64,000 nt of DNA from an uncultured Christensenellaceae bacterium (GCA_910586925.1 CAJUKG010000001.1:158964-222963), one strand, 5' to 3'. Shown: positions 27,501 to 35,806, numbered from the stretch's first letter. Numbers and translations: made by a program. Notes: generated by a model not told the origin, from the sequence alone.

Positions 27501-28005
27501 AAAGCGCAAGCCCAAAGAAGCGACGGAAATCGGAATGTACGGGGACTCGGAAGGCGACGGCGACATATATGGGAATAATGCCGAAAATGTGGTCGGCGCG
27601 GCAGCGGAAGAAAAGGACGGAAAATCCGAACAGCCGTTACCGCAACAGTCGTCACGCGAACTCGCGGCGACGGCGCAAAGCAAGGAAATTGCGGCGACGA
27701 ATAACGCGGCGAGCTTGCCGCAACCGATGATGGAAGCGGTCGGCGAAGTGCAGGCGGAAATTATCGCGCTCGGTAAGCAATTATCCGACATGGTCGGCGC
27801 GGTGACGGGCGCGCTCGAGGAAATCCGAAAAGCGATGCCGCCCAAAAAGAAGAAGCCGCCGCAAAAGAAGGATCCGAACAAGCCCAAAGCACCGTCCACC
27901 AAACAGCGCGTCGATGAACTCACAAAACAAATAGAAGAACTCCGCGCGATCATTGCGGCGCAACAGACCGTAAATGATAACGCGGACGGTGACAAAGACG
28001 AATAG
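24583..28005 (+). CDS. Membrane-anchored GH3 glycoside hydrolase with reversed domain order
   Basis: 1140 residues. The usual GH3 order is TIM barrel first, then the alpha/beta domain and Fn3. Here the alpha/beta domain comes first (residues about 60-380, ending FGFGLSYTNFEW), Fn3 next, and the barrel last (about 640-930), as in the reversed beta-glucosidase subgroup. The barrel has GGRNFEYYSED, IKHIAVNDSD and the nucleophile Asp862 in VITDYYQ. A hydrophobic N-terminal segment (about 8-35) and a second helix starting PWWIILLVG (about residue 947) flank the exported part; about 160 hydrophilic, Lys/Pro-rich residues follow. GGAG precedes the ATG. Likely an outward-facing exo-beta-glycosidase; the sugar specificity is unknown. 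Confidence 0.88.
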   Translation: MATLKRKIMLIINFVCMAIIIAGFVVGNVICGINSNIITSYLVGFGLDDDSGEAKEARQEGNMLAASVMEDGAVLLKNNNGALPLKEKKVNVFGWAGSDKGFIPQGTGSGTGARNDMVTFLGGLTAAKIEYNTELAEAYASLNYRRVENESGNYTIEASSDNDYKLNYGVIEADEDFLTDARISQAKAYSNNAVVVLGRLLGEGNDYSKTQYIKYGDNDNSRKLQAISVKEQAMLDRVCAEFENVIVVINSTNPMEAGFLDNEKIDAAIYMGTPGTRGAVGLANLLAGDATPSGHLTDTWAYDLSTAASYATSGREGVGRYNVSNSLKVAYSDYIEDIYVGYKWYETADATGFWESDVAKEKWDLTNGYKQVVQYPFGFGLSYTNFEWSVVSVDKAAGSTLGKDDYITVEVDVKNIGSVKGKDVVQLYYTPPYTAGGIEKASVNLLAFAKTIDIEPGDTDTVYLEFAVSDMKSYDCYDRNNNGFMGYELEGGEYTLTLRTDAHTVASPAFGSAEIKYTVPEEGFKYELDPDTEKKVENRFTNYTNETSGATSTIAEPVAGKAHSIDGNDEPTKITYLTRQNFAGTFPFVTPENRELGTLVEDTMYVKVDPDSNSDDVAPITDSTATNWTIEDMYGVDLEDDMWNEIVSQMTLKEQMTLIACGGFGTVEIESVGMKKTVASDGPSGFNNQVTGQGNLKAVNYPSATVIAQTWDFDTAYSVGLAIGTEGAALGVQGWYGPGANLHRSPLGGRNFEYYSEDARLSGIMVAYEVMGAKEKGITAYIKHIAVNDSDTGRNGAYKWLTEQALRELYLMPFEYAVKIGSSNGMMSSVDRIGSTRVSGSYALLKSVLRDEWEFRGTVITDYYQVTRGSRQLDRIHDVDECVRAGNDMLLHPDGVSDWFDDATSNTAKKCIAEAAKNILFTYADTMFFASISGEDITFRKTPEVFPWWIILLVGVDVVVAGVIGVWTWLILKKRKPKEATEIGMYGDSEGDGDIYGNNAENVVGAAAEEKDGKSEQPLPQQSSRELAATAQSKEIAATNNAASLPQPMMEAVGEVQAEIIALGKQLSDMVGAVTGALEEIRKAMPPKKKKPPQKKDPNKPKAPSTKQRVDELTKQIEELRAIIAAQQTVNDNADGDKDE

Positions 28006-28009
28006 CAAA

Positions 28010-28041
28010 AAAGAACATCTCGTGCTTGCGAGGTGTTCTTT
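28010..28041 (+). terminator. Intrinsic terminator after GH3
   Basis: AAAGAACATCTCG/CGAGGTGTTCTTT stem, 13 pairs with one G-T-type pair, followed by T-rich sequence. Confidence 0.85.
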
Positions 28042-28066
28042 AATTAAAAATTTATGTCGATGATAT

Positions 28067-28170
28067 TGCGGGACGCAGTGGGCTGCGTCCCCTACGTGTA
28101 GTATAACGACGTTACAGGCATGATAACATGTTCGATTGGTTGTAGGGGGCGATGCCCACATCGTCCCGCA
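28067..28170. repeat. Dispersed inverted-repeat element, family C
   Basis: The left end TGCGGGACGCAGTGGGCTGC and the right end (28142-28170) are imperfect 29-base inverted repeats meeting at GTCCCCTAC/GTAGGGGGC. About 45 unrelated bases separate them. Copies or halves occur at 35824-35912, 55441-55569 and 63928-64000. No coding capacity. Confidence 0.75.
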
Positions 28171-28231
28171 AAAGACACGAGAATGTGATCGTCGCATATC
28201 GAACAATGCGATAACGTTCCGCTAACAGGCA

Positions 28232-28310
28232 ACTTAAATAATAAATAACAAATAAAAGATAAAAAATCTGATAATTAATTAACCGTAATTTTTAATTATT
28301 AAATATTTTT
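28232..28310. repeat. AT-rich intergenic tract
   Basis: Low-complexity AATAAATAACAAATAAA followed by TAATTAATT/AATTTTTAATTATTAA. Together with the element at 28067-28170 it fills the 303-base gap between GH3 and murC; nothing else is visible there. Confidence 0.6.
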
Positions 28311-29553
28311 ATATCGTTGCGAAAATTCGTGCCGCGGTGTTTATATCGCCCGCGCCCATGAATATGATCGCTTTTTCGCGTAACGATTTTGCGCAGTCGA
28401 GTATCTCGGTGAACGTGTCGAAGCAATACGCTTTTTCGTTGAGCGGCAGTATTTTGCGGCACAGCGCGTGCGAGGTTACGCCCTGTATCGGTTTTTCGCG
28501 TGCCGAGAATATCGGCGCGAGTATGACGGTGTCCGCTTGCGACAGGGCGGCGGCGAACTCGTCGAAAAGACTGCGCGTGCGGGTGTAGGTGTGAGGCTGG
28601 AACACCACCGCCACCGACGGATATATTTCGCGTGCGGTCTTGATGGTCGCGGCGATCTCGTCGGGGTGGTGGGCGTAGTCGGTGAATACCGTTTTTCCGT
28701 GCGCGAGTCCTACAAGCTCGAACCGTCTTGCTATTCCGCGAAACGATTGCAGTTTTGGAAGTATCTCGGTGAGAGTAAGTCCGTTTTCGCTCGCCGCGGC
28801 GATCGTCGCGAGTGCGTTGTATACGTTATGTTGTCCCGCGATCGCGAGCTTTACCGAAGCGTGACGTTTGCCGTCGAGCGTGAAACTGCGGCAACCGCCG
28901 TCGCTTTTTATGTCGCGTGCGAAATAGTCGCAGTTCTCGTTCAGCCCGAACGTGACCGCGCCGCCGAACAGTTCGCGGCATTTCGCGTCGTCGCCGTTCA
29001 CCACGAGCTTTTTGCATTTATTTCCGAATTTGCGGTATGCGTCGTACAGCGCGTCAGTCGTCTTGTAAAAGTCGGGGTGATCGTACTGTATGTTAAGTAT
29101 CACGCCCATGTCGGGGTTTAGGTGCAAAAAACTCGCGCGATACTCGCACGCTTCCGTTATGAAATATTTGTCGCAGCCCGTGACCGAGCCGCCCGCAACG
29201 CCTACGTGCACCGTAGCGCGGCGGGGGCGGTATACCGCGCCGAGCATGGCGGTGGTCGTGCTTTTGCCGTGACAGCCTGCTACGGCGGTCACGTTTTCGT
29301 ACGTTTTGGACAGTTCGCCGAGATAGCTCGCGCGTTCGATGATCGGTATGCCGAGTTCGCGGGCGCGCATAAGCTCGCAGTTGTCCTGCGGTATCGCGTT
29401 TGTGTACACGACGAGATCCGCGCCGTCTACCGCATTCGCGTCGTGCCCCGAAATGTTCGCGTCCGATCCCGTTACCGCGTGCCCGCGCGATGCGACTGCG
29501 GCGGCAAGGGCGTTCATAGATACGCCCGATATGCCCACAAAATGTATTCTCAT
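28309..29553 (-). CDS. murC: UDP-N-acetylmuramate--L-alanine ligase
   Basis: 414 residues, somewhat shorter than usual. MurC adds L-Ala to UDP-MurNAc in peptidoglycan synthesis. The N-terminal Rossmann segment is RIHFVGISGVSMNALA, the ATP loop GCHGKSTTT is near residue 107, and FTDYAHHPDEI and FQPHTYTRT are Mur-ligase C-terminal signatures. A frame upstream to 29643 adds 30 residues with no homology; ATG 29553 is the family start. The gene lies in a minus-strand unit on its own, divergent from spoVG. Confidence 0.95.
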   Translation of the reverse strand: MRIHFVGISGVSMNALAAAVASRGHAVTGSDANISGHDANAVDGADLVVYTNAIPQDNCELMRARELGIPIIERASYLGELSKTYENVTAVAGCHGKSTTTAMLGAVYRPRRATVHVGVAGGSVTGCDKYFITEACEYRASFLHLNPDMGVILNIQYDHPDFYKTTDALYDAYRKFGNKCKKLVVNGDDAKCRELFGGAVTFGLNENCDYFARDIKSDGGCRSFTLDGKRHASVKLAIAGQHNVYNALATIAAASENGLTLTEILPKLQSFRGIARRFELVGLAHGKTVFTDYAHHPDEIAATIKTAREIYPSVAVVFQPHTYTRTRSLFDEFAAALSQADTVILAPIFSAREKPIQGVTSHALCRKILPLNEKAYCFDTFTEILDCAKSLREKAIIFMGAGDINTAARIFATI

Positions 29554-29672
29554 ACCATTAGATATGCTCGCGGCGCGGGTTAGGTGCGTTTGTATATTTG
29601 CGCGAACGGTGCGGTTTTTTGCCGTTTCGGGGATTTTTTTCAAAAAAGGTGGGAAAAATTATCGTAAATCTA

Positions 29673-29701
29673 TTGATTTTGCACGTGAATTGTGGTAAAA
29701 T
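29673..29701 (+). promoter_or_regulatory. spoVG promoter
   Basis: TTGATT, 17-base spacer, TAAAAT; transcript leader carries CTGGAGGA before GTG 29737. Confidence 0.7.
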
Positions 29702-29736
29702 TTATATGGTCGCAATTCAAGTCTGGAGGACGATTT

Positions 29737-30015
29737 GTGGAAATCACCGAGGTAAGGGTTCGTCTCATTAAAGACCCCGGTAAACTTAAGGCGGCGGCAT
29801 CGATAACTATCGACGATTGTTTCGCAATACACGACCTTCGTGTAGTCGAAACGGAGGGCGGACTGTTCGTCGCCATGCCTAACAAGAGGCTGGGCACCGG
29901 CGAGTTCAGAGATGTCGCACACCCCATAAACAACGCCACGCGCGATTATGTATCCAAGCTCGTAATTGACAAGTATCAAGAGGAACTCAAGAACGCCGCT
30001 GCTCCCAAAGACTGA
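29737..30015 (+). CDS. spoVG: Septation/sporulation regulator SpoVG
   Basis: 92 residues starting at GTG 29737, preceded by GGAGGA at seven bases. SpoVG is a small nucleic-acid-binding regulator. EITEVRVRLIKDPGKLKAAASITID and FVAMPNKRL are near-invariant, and AHPINNATRDYV follows. An ATG at 29692 in frame lies inside the -10 region and is not the start. SpoVG is not by itself proof of sporulation. Confidence 0.96.
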   Translation: MEITEVRVRLIKDPGKLKAAASITIDDCFAIHDLRVVETEGGLFVAMPNKRLGTGEFRDVAHPINNATRDYVSKLVIDKYQEELKNAAAPKD

Positions 30016-30179
30016 CTTATTTTGTTCAAGATTTATTCTTGCCGATGTCAATAAGTCTATCGGATACCCGGTGGATGACAAGCGCAATTATTTTGCGTGT
30101 TTTTGCGTTCGTGTTTTTGCACGTTTTTCCGAGCGGCAAAAATAATGTTTATATTGCGCGAAAAATCGGTGCAAAACGC

Positions 30180-30208
30180 TTGCGCTATCGCGCCGACTGT
30201 GTTATAAT
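30180..30208 (+). promoter_or_regulatory. secG promoter
   Basis: TTGCGC, 17-base spacer, TATAAT, then a 25-base leader with AGAGG before ATG 30234. Confidence 0.7.
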
Positions 30209-30233
30209 ATTAAGGCTATTTTAGAGGTATATC

Positions 30234-30539
30234 ATGCATTTCTCTTTTTTATCTTTGGATAACCTGCCCGGCTGGGTGGTAGATTCGTTCCCCATCATTC
30301 GTATCGTCATGATAGTTTTGATGGTGGCTATAGCTCTCGCGCTTATCGTGCTCATTCTGTTCCAACCGTCTTCGGCGTCTGGTATGGGCGCGTTGACCGG
30401 GGCGCGCGATACATTCTATTCGAAAGACAAATCGAAGTCGCTCGAATCGGTGATGAAGCGCATAACCGTCATTCTCGGAATAATCGAGGGCGTGCTTGCG
30501 GTTCTGTTCTTCGTAACGCTCGTAATCTACCGCGGATAA
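30234..30539 (+). CDS. secG: Preprotein translocase subunit SecG
   Basis: 101 residues with two membrane helices (about 21-43 and 78-99) and the conserved cytoplasmic loop LFQPSSASGMGALTGA. SecG assists SecYE in protein export. It is followed by rnr, the common secG-rnr order, but a strong terminator lies between them and no smpB follows in this window. Confidence 0.94.
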   Translation: MHFSFLSLDNLPGWVVDSFPIIRIVMIVLMVAIALALIVLILFQPSSASGMGALTGARDTFYSKDKSKSLESVMKRITVILGIIEGVLAVLFFVTLVIYRG

Positions 30540-30545
30540 GTTTTC

Positions 30546-30575
30546 AAGGGCTGTTGATAGTAATAGCCCTTTTTG
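30546..30575 (+). terminator. Intrinsic terminator after secG
   Basis: AAGGGCT/AGCCCTT stem with a 12-base loop, followed by T-run. Confidence 0.85.
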
Positions 30576-30677
30576 TTTGCTAATTCGTAATGCGTAATTG
30601 AAATGTACAATGTATGCCTCCCCCTTGATGGGGATGCTTTAATAATGATTTGATAAAAGGCGATAAAGAAATAAAAC

Positions 30678-32624
30678 ATGAAAAACTTTCATAACAAAAA
30701 ATACAGTCACCGCGGCGGCGGATACTTCGACGGCAAGCTGCCGACTGTGGACGGCGTAATAGATTGCAAGGGCGACAAGTTCGGGTTTGTATCGCTCGGA
30801 GCGGGTAAGGACGACGTGTTCGTGCCCGGGAATATGCTGTGCGGCGCGCGGCACGGCGATACGGTGCGCGTGCTCATTACGAGCGAGAGGCGCGGTCGTA
30901 ACGGCAATATCCGTCGCGAGGGACGTGTCATAGACATATCCAAGCGCAACACCGACAATGTCGTCGCGACGGTGTTTTTCCGTCACGGCGTGTTTTATGC
31001 GGTGCCCGACGACAGGCATTACGGCGAGGAACTCGAAATAATTTCCATGGGCGGGGCGAGCGACCACGACAAGGTGATAATCGAAGTGAAAGGAACTTCG
31101 CGCGGCGACCGTGCGAAGGTATCGGCTGTGCTCGGCAGGTTCGACGAGATAGGCATGGACGTCAAGAGCGTGATCGCGTCGCACAACCTGCGCACCGAGT
31201 TCCCGCGCGACGTCATCGACGAGGCGAACGCATTGCCCGACACTATCGACGAAGCGGAAGCACGTAAGTCGTACCGCCGCGATTTTACCGATAAGATAAT
31301 TTTCACTATCGACGGCGAGAGTTCCAAAGATTTCGACGACGCGGTATCCGTCGAGCGTACCGAGCGCGGGTATCGGTTGGGGGTATATATAGCCGACGTC
31401 GCCGAGTACGTGCGCGAGGGTTCGCCGCTCGACCGCGAGGCTATCGCGCGCGGGACGAGCGTTTATCTTGCCGATCGCGTGATACCCATGCTGCCCGAAA
31501 AGCTGTCCAACGGGTTGTGTTCGCTCAACGAGGGCGAGCGCAGGTTTGTGCTTGCCGCGATAATCGAGCTTGACGGACGGGGCAATCGCATTTCCGCCGA
31601 GGTGTGCGAAGGGGTGATCCGTTCGGCCGCGCGGCTTACTTATACCGGAGTGCAGGCGATGCTCGACGGCGACGAAGGTCTGCGCGAACGGTTTGCCGCC
31701 GTCGTGCCGTCGCTCGAAATAATGCGCGAGCTTGCCGAGAAGCGCGTAAATATCCGCAAAAAGCGGGGAGCTATCGACTTTGACTTAACGGAAACGGAAA
31801 TAGAGTTCGACGCCGCGGGGCACGTTGCGGACATTCGCAGAAAACCGCGATTGTTCAGCGCGCAGATCATAGAGGAATTTATGATCCTCGCGAATTGCGC
31901 CGTTGCCGAGAAGTTCGGCAAAGCGAAAGTCCCGTTTGTGTACCGCGTGCACGAACGCCCGTCGCCCGACAAGATAGCATCGCTCAACGATTATCTCGAT
32001 GCCGTCGGCGCGGGGGTGCGCTGTCCGCTTAATCCCGCGCCCGCCGACGTTGCCGAACTGCTCGCGAAAGTGCCCGAGGATATTTCGGGCGCGGTGGCGC
32101 GGGTAACGCTCCGTTCCATGTCCAAAGCGACTTACGAGCCGAGCGGCGACGGACATTTCGGACTTGCCGAGCCTGATTATTGTCATTTCACGTCGCCTAT
32201 CAGACGATATCCCGATCTTGCCATACACCGCATTATAAAGACATGCTTGCGCCAAGGCGAGAAAGCGGCGATGCGGTTTCGGAGTTTTGCCGCCGATGCG
32301 GCGGTGCGCAGTTCCAAAGCCGAGCGCACCGCGCAGGACTGCGAGCGCAAGGTGGACGACTACAAGAAAGCGGAGTACATGTCGCGACGTATCGGCAAAA
32401 AATATGCGGGCGTGATAACTTCGGTTACCGATTTCGGGTTCTTCGTCGAGCTTGACAATTCGGCGGAAGGACTTGTGCGCATCAATACTTTGCCGCCCGC
32501 CGCGATCTTCGACGCGAAGCGGCTGTGCATTTCTTGCGGCAGAGCGCGATACGCACTCGGCGGCAAGGTGGAGATCGTCGTTGTCGGCGTCGAGGGCGAC
32601 AGAATAGATTTCCGTTTGGCGTAA
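30678..32624 (+). CDS. rnr: Ribonuclease R
   Basis: 648 residues, on the short side. RNase R is a processive 3'-to-5' exoribonuclease. A cold-shock-like region (GVIDCKGDKFGFVSL) is followed by the RNB catalytic domain with TIDGESSKDFDDAVSV, whose Asp residues bind Mg, and RYPDLAIHR. The C-terminal S1 domain is KKYAGVITSVTDFGFFVELD. The N-terminal winged-helix region of longer homologues is missing. Upstream sequence lacks a strong ribosome site, and only AAGAAATAAAAC precedes the ATG. Confidence 0.94.
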   Translation: MKNFHNKKYSHRGGGYFDGKLPTVDGVIDCKGDKFGFVSLGAGKDDVFVPGNMLCGARHGDTVRVLITSERRGRNGNIRREGRVIDISKRNTDNVVATVFFRHGVFYAVPDDRHYGEELEIISMGGASDHDKVIIEVKGTSRGDRAKVSAVLGRFDEIGMDVKSVIASHNLRTEFPRDVIDEANALPDTIDEAEARKSYRRDFTDKIIFTIDGESSKDFDDAVSVERTERGYRLGVYIADVAEYVREGSPLDREAIARGTSVYLADRVIPMLPEKLSNGLCSLNEGERRFVLAAIIELDGRGNRISAEVCEGVIRSAARLTYTGVQAMLDGDEGLRERFAAVVPSLEIMRELAEKRVNIRKKRGAIDFDLTETEIEFDAAGHVADIRRKPRLFSAQIIEEFMILANCAVAEKFGKAKVPFVYRVHERPSPDKIASLNDYLDAVGAGVRCPLNPAPADVAELLAKVPEDISGAVARVTLRSMSKATYEPSGDGHFGLAEPDYCHFTSPIRRYPDLAIHRIIKTCLRQGEKAAMRFRSFAADAAVRSSKAERTAQDCERKVDDYKKAEYMSRRIGKKYAGVITSVTDFGFFVELDNSAEGLVRINTLPPAAIFDAKRLCISCGRARYALGGKVEIVVVGVEGDRIDFRLA

Positions 32625-32634
32625 GCAAATTGAC

Positions 32635-32663
32635 TTGACATATTGCACACGGTGTAGTACAAT
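32635..32663 (+). promoter_or_regulatory. ychF promoter
   Basis: TTGACA, 17-base spacer, TACAAT, then a 34-base leader containing CGGAG. Confidence 0.85.
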
Positions 32664-32697
32664 TATACGAGAATATTTTCGGAGTTAAACATACTGT

Positions 32698-33789
32698 ATG
32701 AAAATCGGAGTAGTAGGCTTGCCAAACGTCGGCAAGAGCACGCTTTTCAACGCGATCACCGAGGCGGGCGCGGAATGTGCGAATTATCCGTTCTGCACGA
32801 TCGAGCCTAACGTCGGCGTGGTCGCCGTGCCCGACGCGCGGCTTGCCGTGCTCGAAAAAATGTATTCGAGTAAACGCGTCGTTCCCGCCGTAATCGAGTT
32901 CGTCGACATTGCGGGACTTGTCAAGGGCGCGAGCCGCGGCGAGGGGCTTGGGAACAAGTTTCTTTCGCATATCCGCGAAGTGGACGCCATTATCGAAGTG
33001 GTGCGTTGTTTCGACGACGAGAATATAATCAATGTTTCGGAAACGGTCGACCCCGTGCGCGACGCGGACATAATAAATACCGAGCTTATGCTTGCCGACC
33101 TCGAAAGCATAGAAAAACGGCGGGCGCGGTTTGAAAAGACGGTCAAGAGCGGCGATCCCAAAGCGGCGGAGGCTCTTAAACTTCTCACGCGCATGACCGA
33201 GTGCATCAATGAGGGCAAGAGTTTGCGCTCGCTCGGGCTTGACGCCGAAACGCTCGCTTCGGTGGACGGACAGTTCCTGCTTTCCGTCAAGCCGATCATT
33301 TACTGCGCGAATATTTCCGAAAACGATATAGGTATCGGCGGCAATAAGTACGTCGCGGCGATGCGCGAGTACGCCGCACGCGATAAAGCCGCGGTGATTG
33401 ATATTTGCGCCAAAGTGGAAAACGAAATATCCATGCTGCCCAAAGCCGAACGCGCAGAGTACCTCGAAGCTCTCGGGCTGGAAAAATCGGGGCTTGAGCG
33501 GGTCATTACTTCCGGTTACGAACTTCTCGGACTCATGAGCTATCTAACCGCGGGCGAGAAGGAAGTCCGCGCCTGGACTATCGAGCGCGGCACTACCGCG
33601 CCCAAAGCCGCGGGCAAAATACATTCCGACTTTGAACGCGGATTTATCCGTGCCGAGATCGTGTCTTACGACGACCTCATCTCGTGCGGGTCGCTCGTCG
33701 CGGCAAAGGCGGCGGGAAAACTCCGCAGCGAGGGCAAAGATTACGTCATGCGCGACGGGGATGTAGTCGAGTTCAAGTTCAACGTATAA
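32698..33789 (+). CDS. ychF: Redox-regulated ribosome-binding ATPase YchF (Obg family)
   Basis: 363 residues, typical length. P-loop GLPNVGKST (residues about 7-15), NYPFCTIEPN switch region, DIAGLVKGAS (G3) and a C-terminal TGS domain ending DGDVVEFKFNV. YchF binds ATP rather than GTP and associates with ribosomes. Single-gene unit with its own promoter. Confidence 0.97.
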   Translation: MKIGVVGLPNVGKSTLFNAITEAGAECANYPFCTIEPNVGVVAVPDARLAVLEKMYSSKRVVPAVIEFVDIAGLVKGASRGEGLGNKFLSHIREVDAIIEVVRCFDDENIINVSETVDPVRDADIINTELMLADLESIEKRRARFEKTVKSGDPKAAEALKLLTRMTECINEGKSLRSLGLDAETLASVDGQFLLSVKPIIYCANISENDIGIGGNKYVAAMREYAARDKAAVIDICAKVENEISMLPKAERAEYLEALGLEKSGLERVITSGYELLGLMSYLTAGEKEVRAWTIERGTTAPKAAGKIHSDFERGFIRAEIVSYDDLISCGSLVAAKAAGKLRSEGKDYVMRDGDVVEFKFNV

Positions 33790-33810
33790 TTCGGAGATTT
33801 CGCGGTAGTT

Positions 33811-33925
33811 CGTGCGCCGTCTTGCTGCCGATTTTTACGCCGAGTTCGTTGCTTGTCCTCGACGTAGCTCTGCTACGACTTCGGACGGCGCGCCTGCTCG
33901 GCATTAAAATCGTCGACGCAATCCG
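33811..33925. repeat. Palindromic intergenic element between ychF and argS
   Basis: Nested inverted repeats: GCGCCGTC (33814-33821) pairs with GACGGCGC (33884-33891), and inside is CGTAGC-TCT-GCTACG (33863-33877). An outer near-match (CGATTTTTACGCCGAG to CTCGGCATTAAAATCG) extends the symmetry. It lacks a T-box motif and coding capacity; it may be another repeat family or a folded 3' region of the ychF transcript. Confidence 0.55.
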
Positions 33926-33997
33926 TGCGCATCATACCGCTCGATCTCGGCGGCGTTCGTACGGTCGGACAAAGATAACAAATATTACAGGTGAATT

Positions 33998-35650
33998 ATG
34001 TCGGATTACAAGACTTTGATTTACGAAGCGGCGAAGAAGGTTTTGCCCGAACTCGATGCGGCGGACGTCACGGCGTCGGACGCGTTCTGCGATTATTGCG
34101 TGCCGTGCTTTAAGTTCGCGAAAATACTGCGCAAGAGTCCTGCGGCGATCGCGGCGGAAGCGGCGGCGGCGATAGACATTCCCGGTATCAAAACGGAGTC
34201 GCTCAACGGCTATCTCAATTTCACGATCGAACGCGAAGCGTTTGTAAAACAGGCGTTCGCGGCAAAACTCGGCGAGTACAAGCCGTTCGCAGGCAAGACG
34301 ATATGTATCGACTTTTCGTCGGTGAATATCGCAAAACCGTTCCATATCGGGCATTTGATGACGACGGTCATCGGCGGCGCGCTGTGCAATTTTTATCGCG
34401 CGCTCGGCGCGAACGTCGTCGGCATAAACCACCTCGGCGATTTCGGCACGCAGTTCGGCGGACTGATTTCGGCGTACCGTCGGTGGGGGAACGAGGAAAA
34501 ACTCGCGTCGCGCGGGCTTGACGAACTGCTCGAGCTGTACGTGCGTTATCACAACGAGAGCGAAAAAGACGAAGCAATCGCGCGCGAGGCGCGCGAGTGG
34601 TCGCAGAAGATAGAAAGCGGCGACGCTTATGCCGTCGGCTTGTTCGACAAGTTCAAAGCCATAACGCTCGAACAGGCGAAAAAGGTGTACAAGCGGTTGA
34701 ATATCGAGTTCGACAGTTATCTCGGCGAGAGTTTCTACGTGGACAAGGTGAAAGGCGTTGAGGACAAGCTCGTCGCGAAAAACCTGTTAAAGACGAGCGA
34801 AGGCGCGCGTATAGTCGAACTCGGCGATGATATGCCGCCCGCGCTCATAAGACGCAGCGACGGCGCGTCGCTGTATATCGCGCGCGATCTCGCCGCGGCA
34901 TACTACCGTCATCAAACATACAAGTTCGACAAATGTCTGTACGTCGTCGCGTCGCATCAGGCGTTGCACTTCAAACAGCTGTTCGCGGTGCTCGACCTGC
35001 TCGGCGAGCCGTGGGCGAAAGACATGGTGCACGTAAGTTACGGCATGGTGTCCGTCGAGGGCATGTCGCTGTCGACGCGGCGCGGCAACGTGCTGTATCT
35101 CTCCGACGTGCTCGACGCGGCTGTGGAGAAAGCTCTCGCGATCATCTCCGAACGCAGTTCGGAATTGGAAGATAAAGCGACCGTCGCCGAAAGCGTGGGC
35201 GTGGGCGCGGTCGTGTTCGACGCGCTGTACGACGGCAGGCTGAAAGACAAGAATTTCTCGCTCGCCGACGCGCTCAATTTCGACGGCGAAACGGGTCCGT
35301 ACGTGCAGTATACTCATGCGCGGTGCCGCTCGGTGCTCGCGAAAGCGGGGTATAAGAGCGGAAGCGGTATCGACTTCAAACAGCTGTGCGACGACGAAGC
35401 GTACGAAACGGTCAAGCTCGTCGCCGACTTCGACGAAACGGTCAAGAACGCCGCCGAGCGTTACGAACCGTCCGTCGTGTCCCGCCGCCTCGTCAAGATC
35501 TGTCAAGCGTATAACAGGTTTTACAATGCCGACCGCATTATGTGCGGCGGGGAAGCGCAAGCCGCGCGGCTCGCACTCACTGCGCGCGTCGCCGATACTC
35601 TGAAGTACGGCTTGCACCTCCTTCTTCTCGACGCTCCTCAAAAAATGTAA
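33998..35650 (+). CDS. argS: Arginyl-tRNA synthetase
   Basis: 550 residues, class I. It attaches Arg to tRNA-Arg. The N-terminal additional domain is followed by SSVNIAKPFHIGHL (HIGH motif), NHLGDFGTQFG, and SLSTRRGN in place of KMSKS, as usual for this enzyme. The C-terminal helical domain ends with RLVKICQAYNRFYN, typical for anticodon binding. A weak AGGTGA precedes ATG 33998. A perfect terminator starts inside its last codons. Confidence 0.96.
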   Translation: MSDYKTLIYEAAKKVLPELDAADVTASDAFCDYCVPCFKFAKILRKSPAAIAAEAAAAIDIPGIKTESLNGYLNFTIEREAFVKQAFAAKLGEYKPFAGKTICIDFSSVNIAKPFHIGHLMTTVIGGALCNFYRALGANVVGINHLGDFGTQFGGLISAYRRWGNEEKLASRGLDELLELYVRYHNESEKDEAIAREAREWSQKIESGDAYAVGLFDKFKAITLEQAKKVYKRLNIEFDSYLGESFYVDKVKGVEDKLVAKNLLKTSEGARIVELGDDMPPALIRRSDGASLYIARDLAAAYYRHQTYKFDKCLYVVASHQALHFKQLFAVLDLLGEPWAKDMVHVSYGMVSVEGMSLSTRRGNVLYLSDVLDAAVEKALAIISERSSELEDKATVAESVGVGAVVFDALYDGRLKDKNFSLADALNFDGETGPYVQYTHARCRSVLAKAGYKSGSGIDFKQLCDDEAYETVKLVADFDETVKNAAERYEPSVVSRRLVKICQAYNRFYNADRIMCGGEAQAARLALTARVADTLKYGLHLLLLDAPQKM

Positions 35651-35675
35651 ATTCGCTCGCGAATTTACATTTTTT
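35641..35675 (+). terminator. Intrinsic terminator of argS
   Basis: AAATGTAAATTCGC and GCGAATTTACATTT form a perfect 14-pair stem with a two-base centre, followed by T-run; the stem begins in the end of argS. Confidence 0.9.
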
Positions 35676-35778
35676 AATTAATAATTAAAAATTTCGGTCG
35701 AATTAAAGAGAATGCAGAATTAAGTATAAATTATAAACCGACGATTTTTATTATCTGTTATTTATATCGGTGCCTTTG

Positions 35779-35806
35779 CTGCGTGCCGAGGACGTCACGC
35801 CCTACA
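35779..35806. repeat. Dispersed repeat segment, family D
   Basis: GTGCCGAGGACGTCACGCCCTAC here matches a segment at about 55494-55516 (GTGCCGAGACGTCACGCCCTAC). Both lie next to family C elements. Confidence 0.55.

Noticed and set aside
33790..33997. T-box leader for argS
   Set aside because: No T-box sequence and no specifier loop are visible; symmetric repeats explain the structure.
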